DNA of 64,000 nt from an uncultured Erwinia sp. (GCA_945290265.1 CALYQW010000002.1:62001-126000); one strand, 5' to 3'. Shown: positions 50,138-61,987, counted from the stretch's first letter. The notes: generated from the sequence alone by a model not told the origin. Made by a program: numbers and translations.

Positions 50138-50371
50138 GGTTACTCCTGCGGGGCCCGATGAAAGTCGGGGTCGTATTATCCGTTAATTCCTGCCTGAAAG
50201 GAAATTCTCTGCGGTGAAAGCCGGAAAATAATCTCTCACGGGCAGCTATATACCATTTTCAGCTTTGCTGTTGCAGATAAATCATTTAACCCCCTTCTCC
50301 TGCTCTGCCAGTATAGAATCCAAAAGACGAAAATTAACCTTATCAATAACAATTAGTTATAAGGAGTCTGT

Positions 50372-50923
50372 ATGCGCATCGTCACTCTGGCGGGCAGCCC
50401 GCGTTTTCCCTCCCGTTCCACAGCACTGCTGACGCTCTGCCAGCAGGCGCTGGAACATCGCGGTGCCGAAGTGGTGCCGTGGAATATTCACAACTTCCAT
50501 CCTGACGACCTGCTGTATGCACGTTTTGACAGTCTGGCGCTGCAGGCGCTTATCGAAGACCTGGAGAGCGCTGATGGGGTGATTGTTGCTACCCCGGTGT
50601 ATAAGGCGTCATTTTCCGGGGCATTAAAAGTGCTGCTCGACCTGCTGCCGGAGCGCGCGCTGGAACATAAGGTAGTGTTGCCACTGGCCACCGGCGGCAC
50701 CATTGCTCACCTGCTGGCGGTGGATTACGCCCTGAAACCGGTACTGAGCGCGCTGAAAGCGCAGGAAATCCTGCACGGCGTGTTCGCCGATGACAGCCAG
50801 ATTAGTCATTACGACCGTCAGCCTGAGCTGTCAGCGTTACTGGCTTCTCGCCTGCAAGAAGCCACCGAGACGTTCTGGCAGGCGCTGTCACGCCGCCATC
50901 AGCCGCTGCCGCTGGCAGTTTAA
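50372..50923 (+). CDS. ssuE: FMN reductase of the alkanesulfonate system
   Basis: SsuE reduces FMN with NADPH and supplies FMNH2 to the monooxygenase SsuD. The 183-residue flavodoxin-like protein has the FMN phosphate loop AGSPRFPSRST at residues 7-17 and ATPVYKASFSGALK. AAGGAG precedes the ATG. It is the first gene of ssuEADCB; genes are 14 bases apart or less, so they form one operon. In E. coli expression needs Cbl and CysB under sulfate limitation. Confidence 0.94.
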   Translation: MRIVTLAGSPRFPSRSTALLTLCQQALEHRGAEVVPWNIHNFHPDDLLYARFDSLALQALIEDLESADGVIVATPVYKASFSGALKVLLDLLPERALEHKVVLPLATGGTIAHLLAVDYALKPVLSALKAQEILHGVFADDSQISHYDRQPELSALLASRLQEATETFWQALSRRHQPLPLAV

Positions 50924-50937
50924 TCCAGGAGTAGATA

Positions 50938-51885
50938 ATGAAACTTTTATCGCGGTTTTTGGGTTTCATCTCTTTACTGACGCTGGCGCTGACGGTGAAC
51001 GCCGCAGACGCTCCGGCGCAGCTGCGCATTGGCTACCAGAAAGGATCGGTCAGCATGGTGCTGGCGAAATCCTACCATTTACTGGAACAGCGTTTTCCGC
51101 ATACCCGCTTCACCTGGGTTGAGTTTCCCGCCGGGCCGCAAATGCTGGAAGCACTGAATGTAAACAGCATCGATCTGGGCAGTACCGGCGATATTCCACC
51201 GCTGTTTGCTCAGGCAGCCGGGGCTGATCTGCTGTACGTGGGTGCCGAGCCGCCAAAGCCGCAGTCAGAGGTAATCCTGACGCCCGCCAACAGTCCAATC
51301 CACAGTGTGGCAGAGTTGCGCGGGCATAAGGTGGCGTTTCAGAAAGGTTCCAGCTCACACAATCTGTTGCTGCGCGCCCTGCGCGAGGCCGGATTAAGCT
51401 TCCAGGATATTAAGCCGGTATTCCTGACGCCAGCCGATGCCCGCGCCGCGTTCACTCAGGGTGATGTGGATGCCTGGGCTATCTGGGATCCTTACTACTC
51501 GGCGGCACTGTTACAGGGTGGGGTACGGGTGCTGAAAGATGGCAGCACGCTGCATCTGACCGGCTCTTTCTATCTGGCCAGCCGCGAATTTACTGAACAT
51601 AACGGCCCGTTTTTAAAACAGGTGCTGGCAACCTTCAGCACCGCTGATGCGCTAACCCGTAGCCAGACCGAAAAAAGCATCCATCAGCTGGCGCAGAGCA
51701 TGGGGCTGCCGGAGCCGGTGATCGCCGCTTATCTGTCACACCGTCCACCAACCAGCATCACACCGGTGAGTGCAGAAACGGCCCGTGCCCAGCAGCAGAC
51801 TGCCGATCTGTTCTACGCCAGCCACCTGCTGCCGGTAAAGATCGATATCAGCCAGCGCATCTGGCATGCCCCGGCCACTAACTGA
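50938..51885 (+). CDS. ssuA: Alkanesulfonate-binding periplasmic protein
   Basis: SsuA is the substrate-binding protein of the aliphatic sulfonate ABC importer. The 315-residue product has a signal peptide ending VNAADA and the NMT1/SsuA-like fold, seen in [35 protein letters not shown] and [13 protein letters not shown]. It lies 14 bases after ssuE and 14 bases before ssuD. Confidence 0.94.
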   Translation: MKLLSRFLGFISLLTLALTVNAADAPAQLRIGYQKGSVSMVLAKSYHLLEQRFPHTRFTWVEFPAGPQMLEALNVNSIDLGSTGDIPPLFAQAAGADLLYVGAEPPKPQSEVILTPANSPIHSVAELRGHKVAFQKGSSSHNLLLRALREAGLSFQDIKPVFLTPADARAAFTQGDVDAWAIWDPYYSAALLQGGVRVLKDGSTLHLTGSFYLASREFTEHNGPFLKQVLATFSTADALTRSQTEKSIHQLAQSMGLPEPVIAAYLSHRPPTSITPVSAETARAQQQTADLFYASHLLPVKIDISQRIWHAPATN

Positions 51886-51899
51886 TTAAGGAACTTCCC

Positions 51900-53057
51900 A
51901 TGAGTCTGTCCGTATTCTGGTTTTTACCTACCCACGGTGACGGCAAATACCTCGGCACCCGAGAAGGCGCGCGCCCGGTCGATCATGCCTATCTGCAGCA
52001 AATCGCACAGGCCGCTGACCGTCTGGGATTCGGTGGAGTGCTGATCCCCACCGGGCGTTCCTGCGAGGATGCCTGGCTGGTGGCCGCGTCACTGATCCCG
52101 GTAACCCAACGCTTACGTTTTCTGGTTGCCCTGCGTCCCGGGGTGGTTTCACCCACTCAGGCCGCACGTCAGGCCGCTACCCTCGACCGTCTGTCCGGCG
52201 GACGGGCGCTGTTTAACCTGGTCACCGGCGGCGATGCCAGCGAACTGGCCGGGGATGGCGTATTCCTTGATCACTGCGAACGCTATGAAGAATCGGCGGA
52301 ATTTACCCGCATCTGGCGGCGGGTGTTGGAAGGCGAAACCGTGGATTATCAGGGCAAACATGTCAGCGTGCGCGGCGCCAGTCTGCTGTTTCCACCGGTA
52401 CAGCAGCCGCGCCCGCCGCTGTGGTTTGGCGGATCGTCCGATGTCGCTCAGGATCTGGCGGCAGAACAGGTTGATGTCTATCTGACCTGGGGCGAACCGC
52501 CGCAACAGGTGAAAGAGAAGCTGGAACAGGTGCGGGCTAAAGCAGCGGCTAACGGCCGCACGGTGCGTTTTGGCATCCGCCTGCATGTGATTGTTCGCGA
52601 AACCACGCAGGAAGCCTGGCAGGCCGCCGATCGCCTGATTTCACATCTCGATGATGACACGATTACCCGCGCCCAGGCGGCGCTGGCAAAAACCGATTCC
52701 GTCGGCCAGCAGCGTATGGCGGCTCTGCATGGCGGCAAGCGCGACCAGCTGGAGATCAGCCCGAACCTGTGGGCCGGCGTTGGCCTGGTGCGTGGCGGTG
52801 CCGGTACTGCGCTGGTGGGGGATGGGCCGACCGTTGCCGCAAGAATTCAGGAGTATGCCGATCTGGGGATTGATACCTTTATTCTCTCCGGCTATCCCCA
52901 TCTGGAAGAAGCATATAGGGTGGCAGAACTGCTGTTCCCGCACCTCGATCTGGACGTTAACGAGGCACCGCGCCCACGGGCCGTTGCCGCGCACGGTGAG
53001 CATATGGCCAACAGCTATGTTCCACAGCATGCGCCACATAAAGTGGCACAGGGGTGA
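51900..53057 (+). CDS. ssuD: FMNH2-dependent alkanesulfonate monooxygenase
   Basis: SsuD cleaves C1-C18 alkanesulfonates to the aldehyde and sulfite using FMNH2 and oxygen. The 385-residue protein belongs to the bacterial luciferase-like family. The active-site Cys and neighbours appear in [15 protein letters not shown], and [24 protein letters not shown] and [12 protein letters not shown] are conserved. It lacks a signal peptide, consistent with a cytoplasmic location. Confidence 0.95.
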   Translation: MSLSVFWFLPTHGDGKYLGTREGARPVDHAYLQQIAQAADRLGFGGVLIPTGRSCEDAWLVAASLIPVTQRLRFLVALRPGVVSPTQAARQAATLDRLSGGRALFNLVTGGDASELAGDGVFLDHCERYEESAEFTRIWRRVLEGETVDYQGKHVSVRGASLLFPPVQQPRPPLWFGGSSDVAQDLAAEQVDVYLTWGEPPQQVKEKLEQVRAKAAANGRTVRFGIRLHVIVRETTQEAWQAADRLISHLDDDTITRAQAALAKTDSVGQQRMAALHGGKRDQLEISPNLWAGVGLVRGGAGTALVGDGPTVAARIQEYADLGIDTFILSGYPHLEEAYRVAELLFPHLDLDVNEAPRPRAVAAHGEHMANSYVPQHAPHKVAQG

Positions 53058-53062
53058 GGTAA

Positions 53063-53857
53063 ATGATGAAGAAGCAGGTTAAGTGGGCGGGCACGCTGCT
53101 ATTGCCCTGGCTGCTGCCGCTGATGCTGGTGGCAGGCTGGCAGCTGGCCTCGCAGATGGGCTGGATATCTGTACGTGTTCTGCCGGCACCGGCAGCGGTG
53201 GTGATTACCTTCTGGAAACTCACCGTCAGCGGTGAACTCTGGCATAACCTGGCCATCAGCAGCTGGCGGGCGCTGCTCGGTTTTGCCATCGGCGGCGGTA
53301 TCGGTCTGGTGCTGGGGCTGATCACCGGTACATCAAGGCTGGGGGAGCAACTGCTGGATACGTCGATTCAGATGCTGCGCAATGTTCCCCATCTGGCGCT
53401 GATCCCGCTGGTGATCCTGTGGTTTGGCATTGATGAGTCAGCCAAAATTTTCCTGGTGGCGCTGGGCACCCTGTTCCCGGTGTATCTCAATACCCATCAC
53501 GGCATTCGTAACGTCGATCGCGGGCTGGTGGAAATGGCGCGCAGTTACGGTCTGTCGGGCTGGCCACTGTTTGCCCAGGTGATCCTGCCAGGCGCCCTGC
53601 CCTCGATTATGGTTGGCGTGCGCTTTGCGCTCGGTCTGATGTGGCTGACGCTGATTGTTGCTGAGACGATTTCCGCCAGCTCCGGCATTGGCTATCTGGC
53701 GATGAATGCGCGCGAATTTATGCAGACCGACGTGGTGGTGGTAGCAATTATTATGTATGCCCTGCTGGGCAAGCTGGCCGACTTCAGCGCGCAGCGTCTG
53801 GAACGCCTGTGGCTGCGCTGGCATCCTTCCTATCAGTCTGCGGAGGTCACCTTATGA
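53063..53857 (+). CDS. ssuC: Alkanesulfonate ABC transporter permease
   Basis: SsuC is the membrane permease of the sulfonate importer. The 264-residue product has six hydrophobic segments and the BPD transporter EAA loop ([24 protein letters not shown]), which contacts the ATPase. Two adjacent ATG codons (53063 and 53066) are possible starts. The stop overlaps the ssuB start as ATGA. Confidence 0.94.
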   Translation: MMKKQVKWAGTLLLPWLLPLMLVAGWQLASQMGWISVRVLPAPAAVVITFWKLTVSGELWHNLAISSWRALLGFAIGGGIGLVLGLITGTSRLGEQLLDTSIQMLRNVPHLALIPLVILWFGIDESAKIFLVALGTLFPVYLNTHHGIRNVDRGLVEMARSYGLSGWPLFAQVILPGALPSIMVGVRFALGLMWLTLIVAETISASSGIGYLAMNAREFMQTDVVVVAIIMYALLGKLADFSAQRLERLWLRWHPSYQSAEVTL

Positions 53858-54642
53858 CGACTCTTAACACCCCACCATCCCGTCTGAATGCCGGTACGCC
53901 GCTGCTGCTCAATGGCGTCACTAAACAGTATCAGACGCGCACGGTACTGGATGCACTCCAGCTGCATATTCCAGCCGGTCAGTTTGTTGCCGTGGTTGGC
54001 CGCAGCGGCTGTGGAAAAAGTACCCTGCTGCGGCTGCTGGCCGGACTGGAAACCGTCAGCGATGGCGAGCTGCTGGCCGGCAGCCGGCCGCTACAGCAGG
54101 CGCGCGAAGAGATCCGCCTGATGTTTCAGGAAGCGCGCCTGCTGCCGTGGAAAAGCGTGATCGACAATACCACTCTGGGGCTCACGGGCAAGCGCTGGCG
54201 CAGCGCCGCGCAGCAGGCGCTGGCGGCGGTTGGACTGGCAGAACGGGCAAACGACTGGCCGGCAGCGCTGTCGGGCGGACAGAAACAGCGCGTGGCGCTG
54301 GCGCGCGCGCTAATCCACCGACCGGGGCTGCTGCTGCTGGATGAACCGCTGGGGGCGCTGGATGCACTGACGCGTCTGGAAATGCAGGGGTTAATTGAGT
54401 CACTGTGGCAGCAGCATCATTTTACCGTATTGCTGGTTACCCATGATGTGAGTGAGGCGGTAGCACTGGCTGACCGGGTACTGCTGATTGAGGATGGAAA
54501 GATTGGCCTCGATTTGACCATAGATTTACCGCGTCCGCGCCGCCGTGGTTCTGCCCAGCTGGCACGGCTGGAAGCCGAAGTGCTGGAACGGGTAATGGGC
54601 GGATCGCCGGCGTTTTACCGTCGGCAGAGCGCCCAACGCTGA
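53854..54642 (+). CDS. ssuB: Alkanesulfonate ABC transporter ATPase
   Basis: SsuB powers the sulfonate importer. The 262-residue ATPase has Walker [13 protein letters not shown]-loop [10 protein letters not shown], signature [15 protein letters not shown], Walker [13 protein letters not shown] and the switch His in VTHDVSEAV. The ATG at 53854 overlaps the ssuC stop by four bases, with GGAGG eight bases upstream. It closes the operon and converges on pepN. Confidence 0.95.
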   Translation: MTTLNTPPSRLNAGTPLLLNGVTKQYQTRTVLDALQLHIPAGQFVAVVGRSGCGKSTLLRLLAGLETVSDGELLAGSRPLQQAREEIRLMFQEARLLPWKSVIDNTTLGLTGKRWRSAAQQALAAVGLAERANDWPAALSGGQKQRVALARALIHRPGLLLLDEPLGALDALTRLEMQGLIESLWQQHHFTVLLVTHDVSEAVALADRVLLIEDGKIGLDLTIDLPRPRRRGSAQLARLEAEVLERVMGGSPAFYRRQSAQR

Positions 54643-54694
54643 AAACACAACCGGGCGACATCGTCACCCGGTTAATTCAGCTCAGTATCCTGAA

Positions 54695-57310
54695 TCAGGC
54701 CTTAAGCGCTTTTTCAATTTTCTCAAACAAATCGCCGGATAAATTCTCCAGTCCTTTCAACTGCTCCAGCGCCAGACGCATCAGCGCCTGGCGACGGCTG
54801 TCGTAGCGTTTCAGACGAATTAACGGTTCGATCATCCGCGCCGCCACCTGGGGGTTACGGGTGTTAAGATCGCTGAGGATTTCCACCAGGAAGCGGTAGC
54901 CGCTACCATCGGTGGCGTGGAACGCCGCCGGGTTACCGGCAGCAAACGCGCCCACCAGCGAACGTACCCGGTTAGGGTTGGCCAGAGTGAATGAGCGATG
55001 ATCCAGCAGCGCCCGTACCTGGATCAGCACATCCTCTGCCGGACTAACGGCCTGAAGGGCAAACCACTTATCCATCACCAGACCATCATGGTGCCAGCGC
55101 TGGTCAAAGTCCTGTAACAGCGCTGCTTTCACCGGCAGCTGTGCCGTCACCGCAGCCGACAATGCCGCAATGCTGTCGGTCATATTGTTGGCCTCATGGT
55201 ATTGGGCGCTGACCAGTTTGTTACCCTGGTCGCTGTCCGCGAACGCCAGATAGCTCAGGCAGACATTTTTCAGCGCACGTTTGCCGATATCCGCGTGCTC
55301 AACCCGGTATTCCGGGGTCAGATTATCGCGGTAGACCGCCAGCAGTTCATCCGCAAGCGCCAGCGCCAGGGTGCGCACCAGCCCTTCACGCACCACCGCA
55401 ATCGCCTGTGGATCGATAATATCGAACAGTTCGGCAATTTCATTTTCGCCCGGCAGCGTCAGGATCAGGGCGCGCAGCGCCGGATCGCTCTCTTTTTCCA
55501 GCAGTATACCGCGGAAGGCATCGGCCACATGCAGCGGCAGCGACAGCGGTTGTCCCTCCTGCTGGCGGCTGACGTTAAGTTTCAGGTAATTTGCCATCAG
55601 ACTCTGCGCTGCATCCCAGCGCGCGAAATCGTTACGGGCATGGCGCATCAGAAACGTCAGTTGCTCATCACTCCAGGGATAGTGCAGCTTAACCGGGGCG
55701 GAAAACTCACGCAGCAGCGACGGCACCGGCTGGGAAGGCACGTTATCGAAAATAAAGCTCTGGAACTCTTCGGTGACGTTAAGCACATGGCTGATCGCTT
55801 TACCGTTATTCTGCAGAGGGATCACCTGACCTCTGGCATCATACAGCTCGATATCCAGCGGAATATGCAGCGGCAGCTTGTCCTGCTGGTCGGCGGTTGA
55901 CGGCGTCATCTGGGTTACATGCAGCGTATACTGCTCCAGCTCCGGATTGTAATCGTCGCGTACCATTACCACTGGGGTACCCGACTGACTGTACCAGCGG
56001 CGAAAGCGGGTCAGGTCAACCGCTGACGCGTCTTCCATCGCCTGAACAAAATCGTCACAGGTGGCGGCGCTGCCGTCATGACGTGCAAAATAGAGGCGCA
56101 TCCCTTTCTGGAAATCTTCTTCCCCCAGCAGGGTATGCAGCATGCGAATTACTTCCGAGCCTTTTTCATACACCGTCAGGGTGTAGAAGTTATTCATCTC
56201 TATCACCTGCTCAGGGCGAATAGGATGTGCCATCGGGCTGGCATCTTCAGCAAACTGCGCGCCGCGCATCACACGCACATTATCGATGCGGTTAACCGCG
56301 CGCGAACCGAGATCGGAACTGAACTCCTGATCGCGGAATACCGTCAGCCCTTCTTTAAGGCTTAACTGGAACCAGTCGCGACAGGTCACCCGGTTGCCGG
56401 TCCAGTTATGGAAATACTCATGACCTATCACCGCTTCAATCCCGAGATAATCTTTATCGGTGGCGGTTTCAGCTTTCGCCAGCACATACTTCGAGTTGAA
56501 GACGTTCAGCCCTTTATTTTCCATTGCGCCCATATTAAAGAAGTCGACCGCCACGATCATAAAGATATCGAGGTCATATTCGAGGCCAAAGCGCTGTTCA
56601 TCCCACTTCATGCTGTTTTTCAATGAAGTCATCGCCCAGTCGGCGCGATCGAGATTGCCGCGATCAACAAAGATCTCCAGCGCCACACTGCGCCCGGAAA
56701 CCGTGGTGTAGCTGTCGCGCAGCACGTCAAAATCACCGGCCACCAGCGCAAACAGATAGCAGGGTTTTGGGAACGGATCCTGCCATTTGACCCAGTGTTT
56801 GCCGTCCGCCGTCTGGCCGTAGTCTGTCCGGTTACCGTTCGACAGTAAATAAGGGTAGCGCGCCGCATCGGCAATGATGGTGGTGGTGAAACGAGCCAGC
56901 ACATCCGGACGATCCAGATACCAGGTAATATGACGGAACCCTTCCGCTTCACACTGAGTACATAGCGCCTCGCCGGACTGATACAGACCTTCCAGCGCGG
57001 TATTTTTAAACGGGTGGATCTGGTTAACAATGGTTAGCGTAAAAGCGTCAGGCAGCTGATCGAGGATCAGCGCGCCCGCTTCCTGGCAGTAATGCTGCCA
57101 TGGCTGACCATCAATATGCAGTGAAACCAGGGTCAGGTCTTCCCCGTCAAGGCGCAATGCAGCGCCGTGCTCACCCAGCCGTTTTACCTTACTGACTGCC
57201 GTGACCAGGGTGGTGCTGGCGTCCAGATCGAAAGTCAGATCAATATCGCTAATGGTGTAATCGGGTGCCCGATAATCGGTGCGATTCTTGGCTTGCGGCA
57301 GTTGCGTCAT
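54695..57310 (-). CDS. pepN: Aminopeptidase N
   Basis: PepN is the main broad-specificity zinc aminopeptidase of the cytoplasm (M1 family). The 871-residue product has the exopeptidase motif GAMEN in FFNMGAMENKGLN and the zinc site HEYFHNW followed by Glu in LSLKEGLTVF. N-terminal beta domain, catalytic domain and C-terminal helical domain are all present at normal length. The ATG at 57310 aligns with the E. coli start; the frame is open seven codons further. Confidence 0.95.
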   Translation of the reverse strand: MTQLPQAKNRTDYRAPDYTISDIDLTFDLDASTTLVTAVSKVKRLGEHGAALRLDGEDLTLVSLHIDGQPWQHYCQEAGALILDQLPDAFTLTIVNQIHPFKNTALEGLYQSGEALCTQCEAEGFRHITWYLDRPDVLARFTTTIIADAARYPYLLSNGNRTDYGQTADGKHWVKWQDPFPKPCYLFALVAGDFDVLRDSYTTVSGRSVALEIFVDRGNLDRADWAMTSLKNSMKWDEQRFGLEYDLDIFMIVAVDFFNMGAMENKGLNVFNSKYVLAKAETATDKDYLGIEAVIGHEYFHNWTGNRVTCRDWFQLSLKEGLTVFRDQEFSSDLGSRAVNRIDNVRVMRGAQFAEDASPMAHPIRPEQVIEMNNFYTLTVYEKGSEVIRMLHTLLGEEDFQKGMRLYFARHDGSAATCDDFVQAMEDASAVDLTRFRRWYSQSGTPVVMVRDDYNPELEQYTLHVTQMTPSTADQQDKLPLHIPLDIELYDARGQVIPLQNNGKAISHVLNVTEEFQSFIFDNVPSQPVPSLLREFSAPVKLHYPWSDEQLTFLMRHARNDFARWDAAQSLMANYLKLNVSRQQEGQPLSLPLHVADAFRGILLEKESDPALRALILTLPGENEIAELFDIIDPQAIAVVREGLVRTLALALADELLAVYRDNLTPEYRVEHADIGKRALKNVCLSYLAFADSDQGNKLVSAQYHEANNMTDSIAALSAAVTAQLPVKAALLQDFDQRWHHDGLVMDKWFALQAVSPAEDVLIQVRALLDHRSFTLANPNRVRSLVGAFAAGNPAAFHATDGSGYRFLVEILSDLNTRNPQVAARMIEPLIRLKRYDSRRQALMRLALEQLKGLENLSGDLFEKIEKALKA

Positions 57311-57566
57311 AAGTCCTTCTTTGGTGGTCAATAATAAACACTAAAAGTCTATTCCTGTTATCACCAGGTTGCCACGCTGAATCGTCAACAAACATCAGCT
57401 ATGCTCAAAAATAATACAAGTCGTTAACAACGGCACAGATTGTGCTCGACCACAGCCGATTAATCATGCTCTGATTGTGTTTAGCCAGCGCGATTTTACG
57501 TTATACTGGACGGACATTTTTTTTTTCAGGGATTATGCTCTTCGCCAGAGGATGCTGAAACGCACC

Positions 57567-58772
57567 ATGAAACGATACGCTTCCCCGATTTTGACAACGC
57601 TGCTGGATACCGATGCCTATAAACTGCATATGCACCAGGCAGTGTTTCACCGTTACCGCAGTGTGACTGTTGCCGCTGAATTCCGCTGCCGTAGTGATGA
57701 ACTGTTAGGCATTTATGCGGATGAAATAGGCGAGCAGATTACCGCCATGACCGGGCTGATGCTGACAGAGAGCGAATATCACTATCTTGACGGTCTGCCC
57801 TTTTTCCAGCGTGATTATCTGGACTGGCTGCGCAAGTTCCGCTACAACCCGGATCAGGTTTGCGTGCGTAATAACCAGGGCCGGCTGGAAATCCGCATCA
57901 GCGGCAACTGGCTGGACGTGATCCTGTGGGAAGTGCCGCTGCTGGCGCTTATCAGTGAGATTGTCCACCGCCACCTTTCTCCGCAGGTCACTGCGCAGAT
58001 GGCGGTTGATCGCCTGCAGCAGAAACTGAAGCCCTTCAGCGCCCTGGCGCAGGATCTGGATATGTCCCGCTTCCGGCTGATGGATTTTGGTACCCGCCGC
58101 CGCTTTTCCCGTGACGTTCAGCTGGCAATTGTCAGCACCCTGCAGCAGGACTTCCCGTGGCTGGCCGGCACCAGCAATTATGATATTGCGCGCCAGCTGG
58201 ATATTGCACCTCTCGGCACTCAGGCGCATGAGTGGTTTCAGGCGCATCAGCAGATTTGCCCGGTACTGGCCAACAGTCAGCGTGCGGCGCTGCGTGCCTG
58301 GCTGGAAGAATATCCCGATCAGCTGGGTATCGCCCTGACTGACTGTATTGCCATGGATGCGTTTTTACGTGATTTCGGTCCGCAGTTTGCCAACGCCTAT
58401 CAGGGGCTGCGCCACGATTCCGGCGATCCGGTGGAATGGGGAGAAAAAGCCCTGGCTCACTATCAGCAGCTGGGCATCGATCCGCTGACTAAAACCCTGG
58501 TCTTCTCTGATAATCTCGATTTGGACAAAGCGCTGGCGTTATACCGTCATTTTGGTGAACGAATTACGGTTTCTTTCGGTATTGGTACCCGTTTGACCTG
58601 CGATATCCCACAGGTTAACCCCCTGAATATCGTTATCAAACTGGTGGAATGCAACGGAAAACCGGTCGCCAAGCTGTCGGACAGCCCGGGGAAAACTATT
58701 TGCCAGGATCAGGCCTTTGTGCGTGCCCTGCGTAAGGCCTTCGATCTGCCGCTGGTAAAGAAAGCCAGCTAA
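57567..58772 (+). CDS. pncB: Nicotinate phosphoribosyltransferase
   Basis: PncB makes nicotinate mononucleotide from nicotinate and PRPP with ATP hydrolysis, the entry step of NAD salvage. The 401-residue enzyme matches E. coli over its length, with [11 protein letters not shown] near the start, [25 protein letters not shown] and [11 protein letters not shown] chose the ATG at 57567 by alignment; an ATG at 57552 lies immediately after GAGG and is less likely. It is divergent from pepN. Confidence 0.93.
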   Translation: MKRYASPILTTLLDTDAYKLHMHQAVFHRYRSVTVAAEFRCRSDELLGIYADEIGEQITAMTGLMLTESEYHYLDGLPFFQRDYLDWLRKFRYNPDQVCVRNNQGRLEIRISGNWLDVILWEVPLLALISEIVHRHLSPQVTAQMAVDRLQQKLKPFSALAQDLDMSRFRLMDFGTRRRFSRDVQLAIVSTLQQDFPWLAGTSNYDIARQLDIAPLGTQAHEWFQAHQQICPVLANSQRAALRAWLEEYPDQLGIALTDCIAMDAFLRDFGPQFANAYQGLRHDSGDPVEWGEKALAHYQQLGIDPLTKTLVFSDNLDLDKALALYRHFGERITVSFGIGTRLTCDIPQVNPLNIVIKLVECNGKPVAKLSDSPGKTICQDQAFVRALRKAFDLPLVKKAS

Positions 58773-58774
58773 AC

Positions 58775-58806
58775 GCCGGCGGAGGCCTCCCTCCGCCGGC
58801 TTAATT
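58775..58806 (+). terminator. Terminator after pncB
   Basis: GCCGGCGGAGG and CCTCCGCCGGC form an 11-pair stem with a short loop, followed by TTAATTTCT. Confidence 0.75.
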
Positions 58807-58928
58807 TCTATAAGAAATCACCTTTACCCCGCGAATTCCACTTGTTTCTCATCGCCTGGCAAGTAACATAGCATTACCCCCGTAATGGGGATCCCTATTA
58901 CGATTCAGATAACCAGTGAGAGACTTAT

Positions 58929-60329
58929 ATGAGCGTTGTGCCTGTAGCGGACGTATTGCAAGGCCGGGTCGCGGTTGACAGTGAAGTCACCGTGCGTGGC
59001 TGGGTGCGTACCCGAAGAGATTCGAAAGCCGGTATTTCCTTTATTGCCGTGTACGACGGCTCCTGCTTTAATCCCGTCCAGGCTGTGGTCAATAATTCTC
59101 TGAATAATTATCAGACTGATGTTCTGCGTCTGACCACCGGCTGCTCGGTGATGATTACCGGTAAGGTAGTGGAGTCGCCTGGCGAAGGTCAGAGCTTTGA
59201 AATCCAGGCCAGTGCCGTTGAGGTGGTGGGCTGGGTAGACGATCCCGATACCTATCCAATGGCGGCGAAACGCCACAGTATTGAATACCTGCGCGAGGTG
59301 GCTCACCTGCGTCCGCGTACCAACCTGATTGGTGCGGTTGCCCGCGTACGTCATACTCTGGCACAGGCACTGCATCGCTTCTTTGATGAGCAGGGTTTTT
59401 TCTGGGTTTCCACTCCATTGATCACCGCTTCCGATACCGAAGGTGCCGGTGAAATGTTCCGGGTATCCACTCTGGATATGGAAAACCTGCCGCGCACCCC
59501 GGAAGGCAAGGTCAATTACGACGAAGACTTCTTTGGTAAAGAGGCATTCCTGACGGTTTCCGGTCAGCTGAACGGGGAAACCTACGCCAGCGCCATTTCC
59601 AAAATTTATACCTTCGGCCCAACCTTCCGCGCAGAGAACTCTAACACCAGCCGCCATCTCGCTGAGTTTTGGATGCTCGAGCCGGAAGTGGCCTTTGACG
59701 ATCTCAATGACAGCGCAGCGCTGGCTGAAGCGATGCTAAAATATGTGTTTAAAGCAGTGCTGGAAGAACGTGCTGATGATATGGCGTTCTTTGCCGAGCG
59801 CGTGGACAAGGACGCCATCAGCCGTTTGCAGCATTTCATTAGTACTGATTTTGCTCAGGTTGACTATACCGATGCGGTTGAGATCCTGCTGAACTGCGGA
59901 CAGACCTTTGAAAATCCGGTTTCCTGGGGTATCGACCTCTCTTCCGAGCATGAACGCTATCTGGCAGAGAAACATTTTAAAGCCCCGGTGGTGGTGAAAA
60001 ACTACCCTAAAGATATCAAAGCCTTCTATATGCGCCTCAACGATGACGGTAAAACCGTTGCCGCAATGGATGTTCTGGCTCCGGGGATTGGCGAAATTAT
60101 CGGTGGTTCTCAACGTGAAGAACGTCTGGATGTGCTGGATGCGCGCATGGCAGAAATGGGACTCAATAAAGAAGATTATTGGTGGTATCGCGATCTGCGT
60201 CGTTACGGCACCGTTCCCCATTCCGGCTTCGGTTTAGGGTTTGAGCGTTTGATTGCTTATGTCACCGGCGTACAAAATGTAAGGGATGTTATCCCGTTCC
60301 CACGCACACCACGTAGCGCGACATTTTGA
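58929..60329 (+). CDS. asnS: Asparaginyl-tRNA synthetase
   Basis: AsnS charges tRNA-Asn. The 466-residue class IIb synthetase has an N-terminal OB-fold anticodon-binding domain ([19 protein letters not shown]), motif 2 ([25 protein letters not shown] split around residues 210-235) and motif 3 ([15 protein letters not shown]). Length equals E. coli AsnS. A terminator separates it from ompF. Confidence 0.96.
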   Translation: MSVVPVADVLQGRVAVDSEVTVRGWVRTRRDSKAGISFIAVYDGSCFNPVQAVVNNSLNNYQTDVLRLTTGCSVMITGKVVESPGEGQSFEIQASAVEVVGWVDDPDTYPMAAKRHSIEYLREVAHLRPRTNLIGAVARVRHTLAQALHRFFDEQGFFWVSTPLITASDTEGAGEMFRVSTLDMENLPRTPEGKVNYDEDFFGKEAFLTVSGQLNGETYASAISKIYTFGPTFRAENSNTSRHLAEFWMLEPEVAFDDLNDSAALAEAMLKYVFKAVLEERADDMAFFAERVDKDAISRLQHFISTDFAQVDYTDAVEILLNCGQTFENPVSWGIDLSSEHERYLAEKHFKAPVVVKNYPKDIKAFYMRLNDDGKTVAAMDVLAPGIGEIIGGSQREERLDVLDARMAEMGLNKEDYWWYRDLRRYGTVPHSGFGLGFERLIAYVTGVQNVRDVIPFPRTPRSATF

Positions 60330-60361
60330 TTAAGTATTAAATATAAGAATTTCATATATAT

Positions 60362-60391
60362 AAAAAGACCGATTTTATCGGTCTTTTTTTA
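60362..60391 (+). terminator. asnS terminator
   Basis: AAGACCGAT and ATCGGTCTT arms with a TTT-type loop are followed by a long T-run. Confidence 0.92.
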
Positions 60392-60430
60392 TTTTTGTAA
60401 ATCTGACAGGGTTCACAAAGTTCCGCATTT

Positions 60431-60450
60431 TTTACATAATGTTACACATT
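60431..60450 (+). promoter_or_regulatory. OmpR-binding candidate upstream of the porin gene
   Basis: TTTACATAAT and GTTACACATT are two adjacent ten-base half-sites of the (G/T)TTACA-N4 form recognised by OmpR dimers. They lie about 180 bases before the start codon. The assignment is by pattern. Confidence 0.5.
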
Positions 60451-60626
60451 ATCACTCAATGATACCTGAATGCGAGGTTTGTATCATTTTCGGGCTAGAT
60501 TCAGCTCGCTTTGAATGGAAAGATGCGTGCAGATACAGGAAGACACCAAACTATCTGATCAGTTCTGTAAAGAATTTTTGACGGCAGTGGCAGGTGTCCG
60601 GAAAACCCCATTGAGGATAATTAATA

Positions 60627-61748
60627 ATGATGAAGCGCAACATTCTTGCAGTAGCAATACCAGCCCTGTTAGCAGCTGGCGCAGCCAATGCTGCAGAGAT
60701 CTACAACAAAGACGGCAACAAACTGGATCTGTACGGTAAAGTTGATGCCCGTCACAACTTCTCTGATAGCTCCAGCGATGATGGCGATGCAAGTTATGTT
60801 CGCTTTGGCTTTAAAGGCGAGACTCAGATTAACGATCAGCTGACCGGTTACGGCCAGTGGGAATACAACGTTCAGGCTGACCACACCGAAGGCGGTGCTG
60901 ACGCGCAGAGCGGTAATAAAACCCGTCTGGGCTTTGCCGGTCTGAAATTTTCTGACTATGGTTCATTTGACTACGGTCGTAACTACGGCGTGATCTATGA
61001 TGCAATGGCTTACACCGACCAGCTGCCAGCGTTCGGTGATGACACCATGTACCAGGACAACGACAACTTTATGACGGGTCGTTCTACTGGTCTGGCGACC
61101 TACCGTAACAACAACTTCTTCGGTCTGGTTCAGGGTCTGAGCTTCGCGCTGCAGTACCAGGGCAAAAACCAGGGCAGCCGTGAGCTGAAATACCAGAACG
61201 GTGACGGCTGGGGTAGTTCTGTTGCTTATGACACCGGTATGGGCATCAGCATGGTAGGTTCTTACGCCTCTTCTAACCGTACTGACGCACAGAAAAAAGA
61301 CGGTACCGGTGACAAAGCTGACTCTTACGGGCTGGGCGTAAAATACGATGCTAACAACGTTTACCTGGCCGCATTTTATGGTGAATCCCGTAACACCACT
61401 AACTACGGTGCAAGCAACAGCGTTGTAAATAACATCGCCGCTAACAAAACTCAGAACTTTGAAGTTGTTGCTCAGTATCAGTTCGACTTCGGTCTGCGTC
61501 CATCTATCGCCTACCTGCAGTCTAAAGGTAAGAGCCTGACCGGCTTCACTGCCAACAGCAACACCTTCGACGGTGGTGATGCGACTCTGGTTAAATATAT
61601 TGACGTAGGTACTTACTACTACTTCAACAAGAACATGTCTACCTACGTTGATTACAAAATCAACCTGCTGAAAGACAACAGCTACACCCGTGCCGCTGGC
61701 CGTGGCACCGATGACGTAGTGGGTGTTGGTCTGCAGTACCAGTTCTGA
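60627..61748 (+). CDS. ompF: OmpC/OmpF-type general porin
   Basis: This 373-residue precursor is a trimeric 16-strand diffusion porin. A signal peptide ends AANA before [17 protein letters not shown], and the protein ends GVGLQYQF with the C-terminal Phe needed for assembly. Its place between asnS and aspC makes it the ompF locus. The constriction loop L3 reads LPAFGDD instead of the usual LPEFGGD, so the conserved Glu is lost and an Asp appears three positions later. GAGGA lies nine bases before the first of two adjacent ATG codons. Confidence 0.92.
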   Translation: MMKRNILAVAIPALLAAGAANAAEIYNKDGNKLDLYGKVDARHNFSDSSSDDGDASYVRFGFKGETQINDQLTGYGQWEYNVQADHTEGGADAQSGNKTRLGFAGLKFSDYGSFDYGRNYGVIYDAMAYTDQLPAFGDDTMYQDNDNFMTGRSTGLATYRNNNFFGLVQGLSFALQYQGKNQGSRELKYQNGDGWGSSVAYDTGMGISMVGSYASSNRTDAQKKDGTGDKADSYGLGVKYDANNVYLAAFYGESRNTTNYGASNSVVNNIAANKTQNFEVVAQYQFDFGLRPSIAYLQSKGKSLTGFTANSNTFDGGDATLVKYIDVGTYYYFNKNMSTYVDYKINLLKDNSYTRAAGRGTDDVVGVGLQYQF

Positions 61749-61783
61749 TAACCGTGGCTCAGGCCGCAGGTTAGCAAACTCAA

Positions 61784-61820
61784 AACAATGCCGGTCATCG
61801 CTGACCGGCATTGTTGTATT
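61784..61820 (+). terminator. Terminator after the porin gene
   Basis: AACAATGCCGGTCA and TGACCGGCATTGTT arms form a 14-pair perfect stem with a short loop, followed by GTATT. Confidence 0.75.
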
Positions 61821-61987
61821 CAGCGCCTGTAAAGAGGATATTTCGCAGGTTTTTTTGATGTAAACGGTTGGCAATTCAGCGTGCGCAGCGGTAATCTGAT
61901 CCTTCCTTTTGCTTTGAATTCATTGTCTGAACCGGTAAGCGTCATAACGACTCAACGGGGCAGACTCTACGCCAACGGACACTGACT

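Noticed and set aside
50938..54642. The ssu block as a horizontally acquired island
   Set aside because: It occupies the E. coli position between pyrD and pepN, has normal base composition and complete operon structure, and shows no mobile-element genes.
60963..61874. A 303-codon open frame antisense to the porin gene
   Set aside because: It is the complement of a highly biased, abundant-protein gene, which commonly opens the antisense frame.
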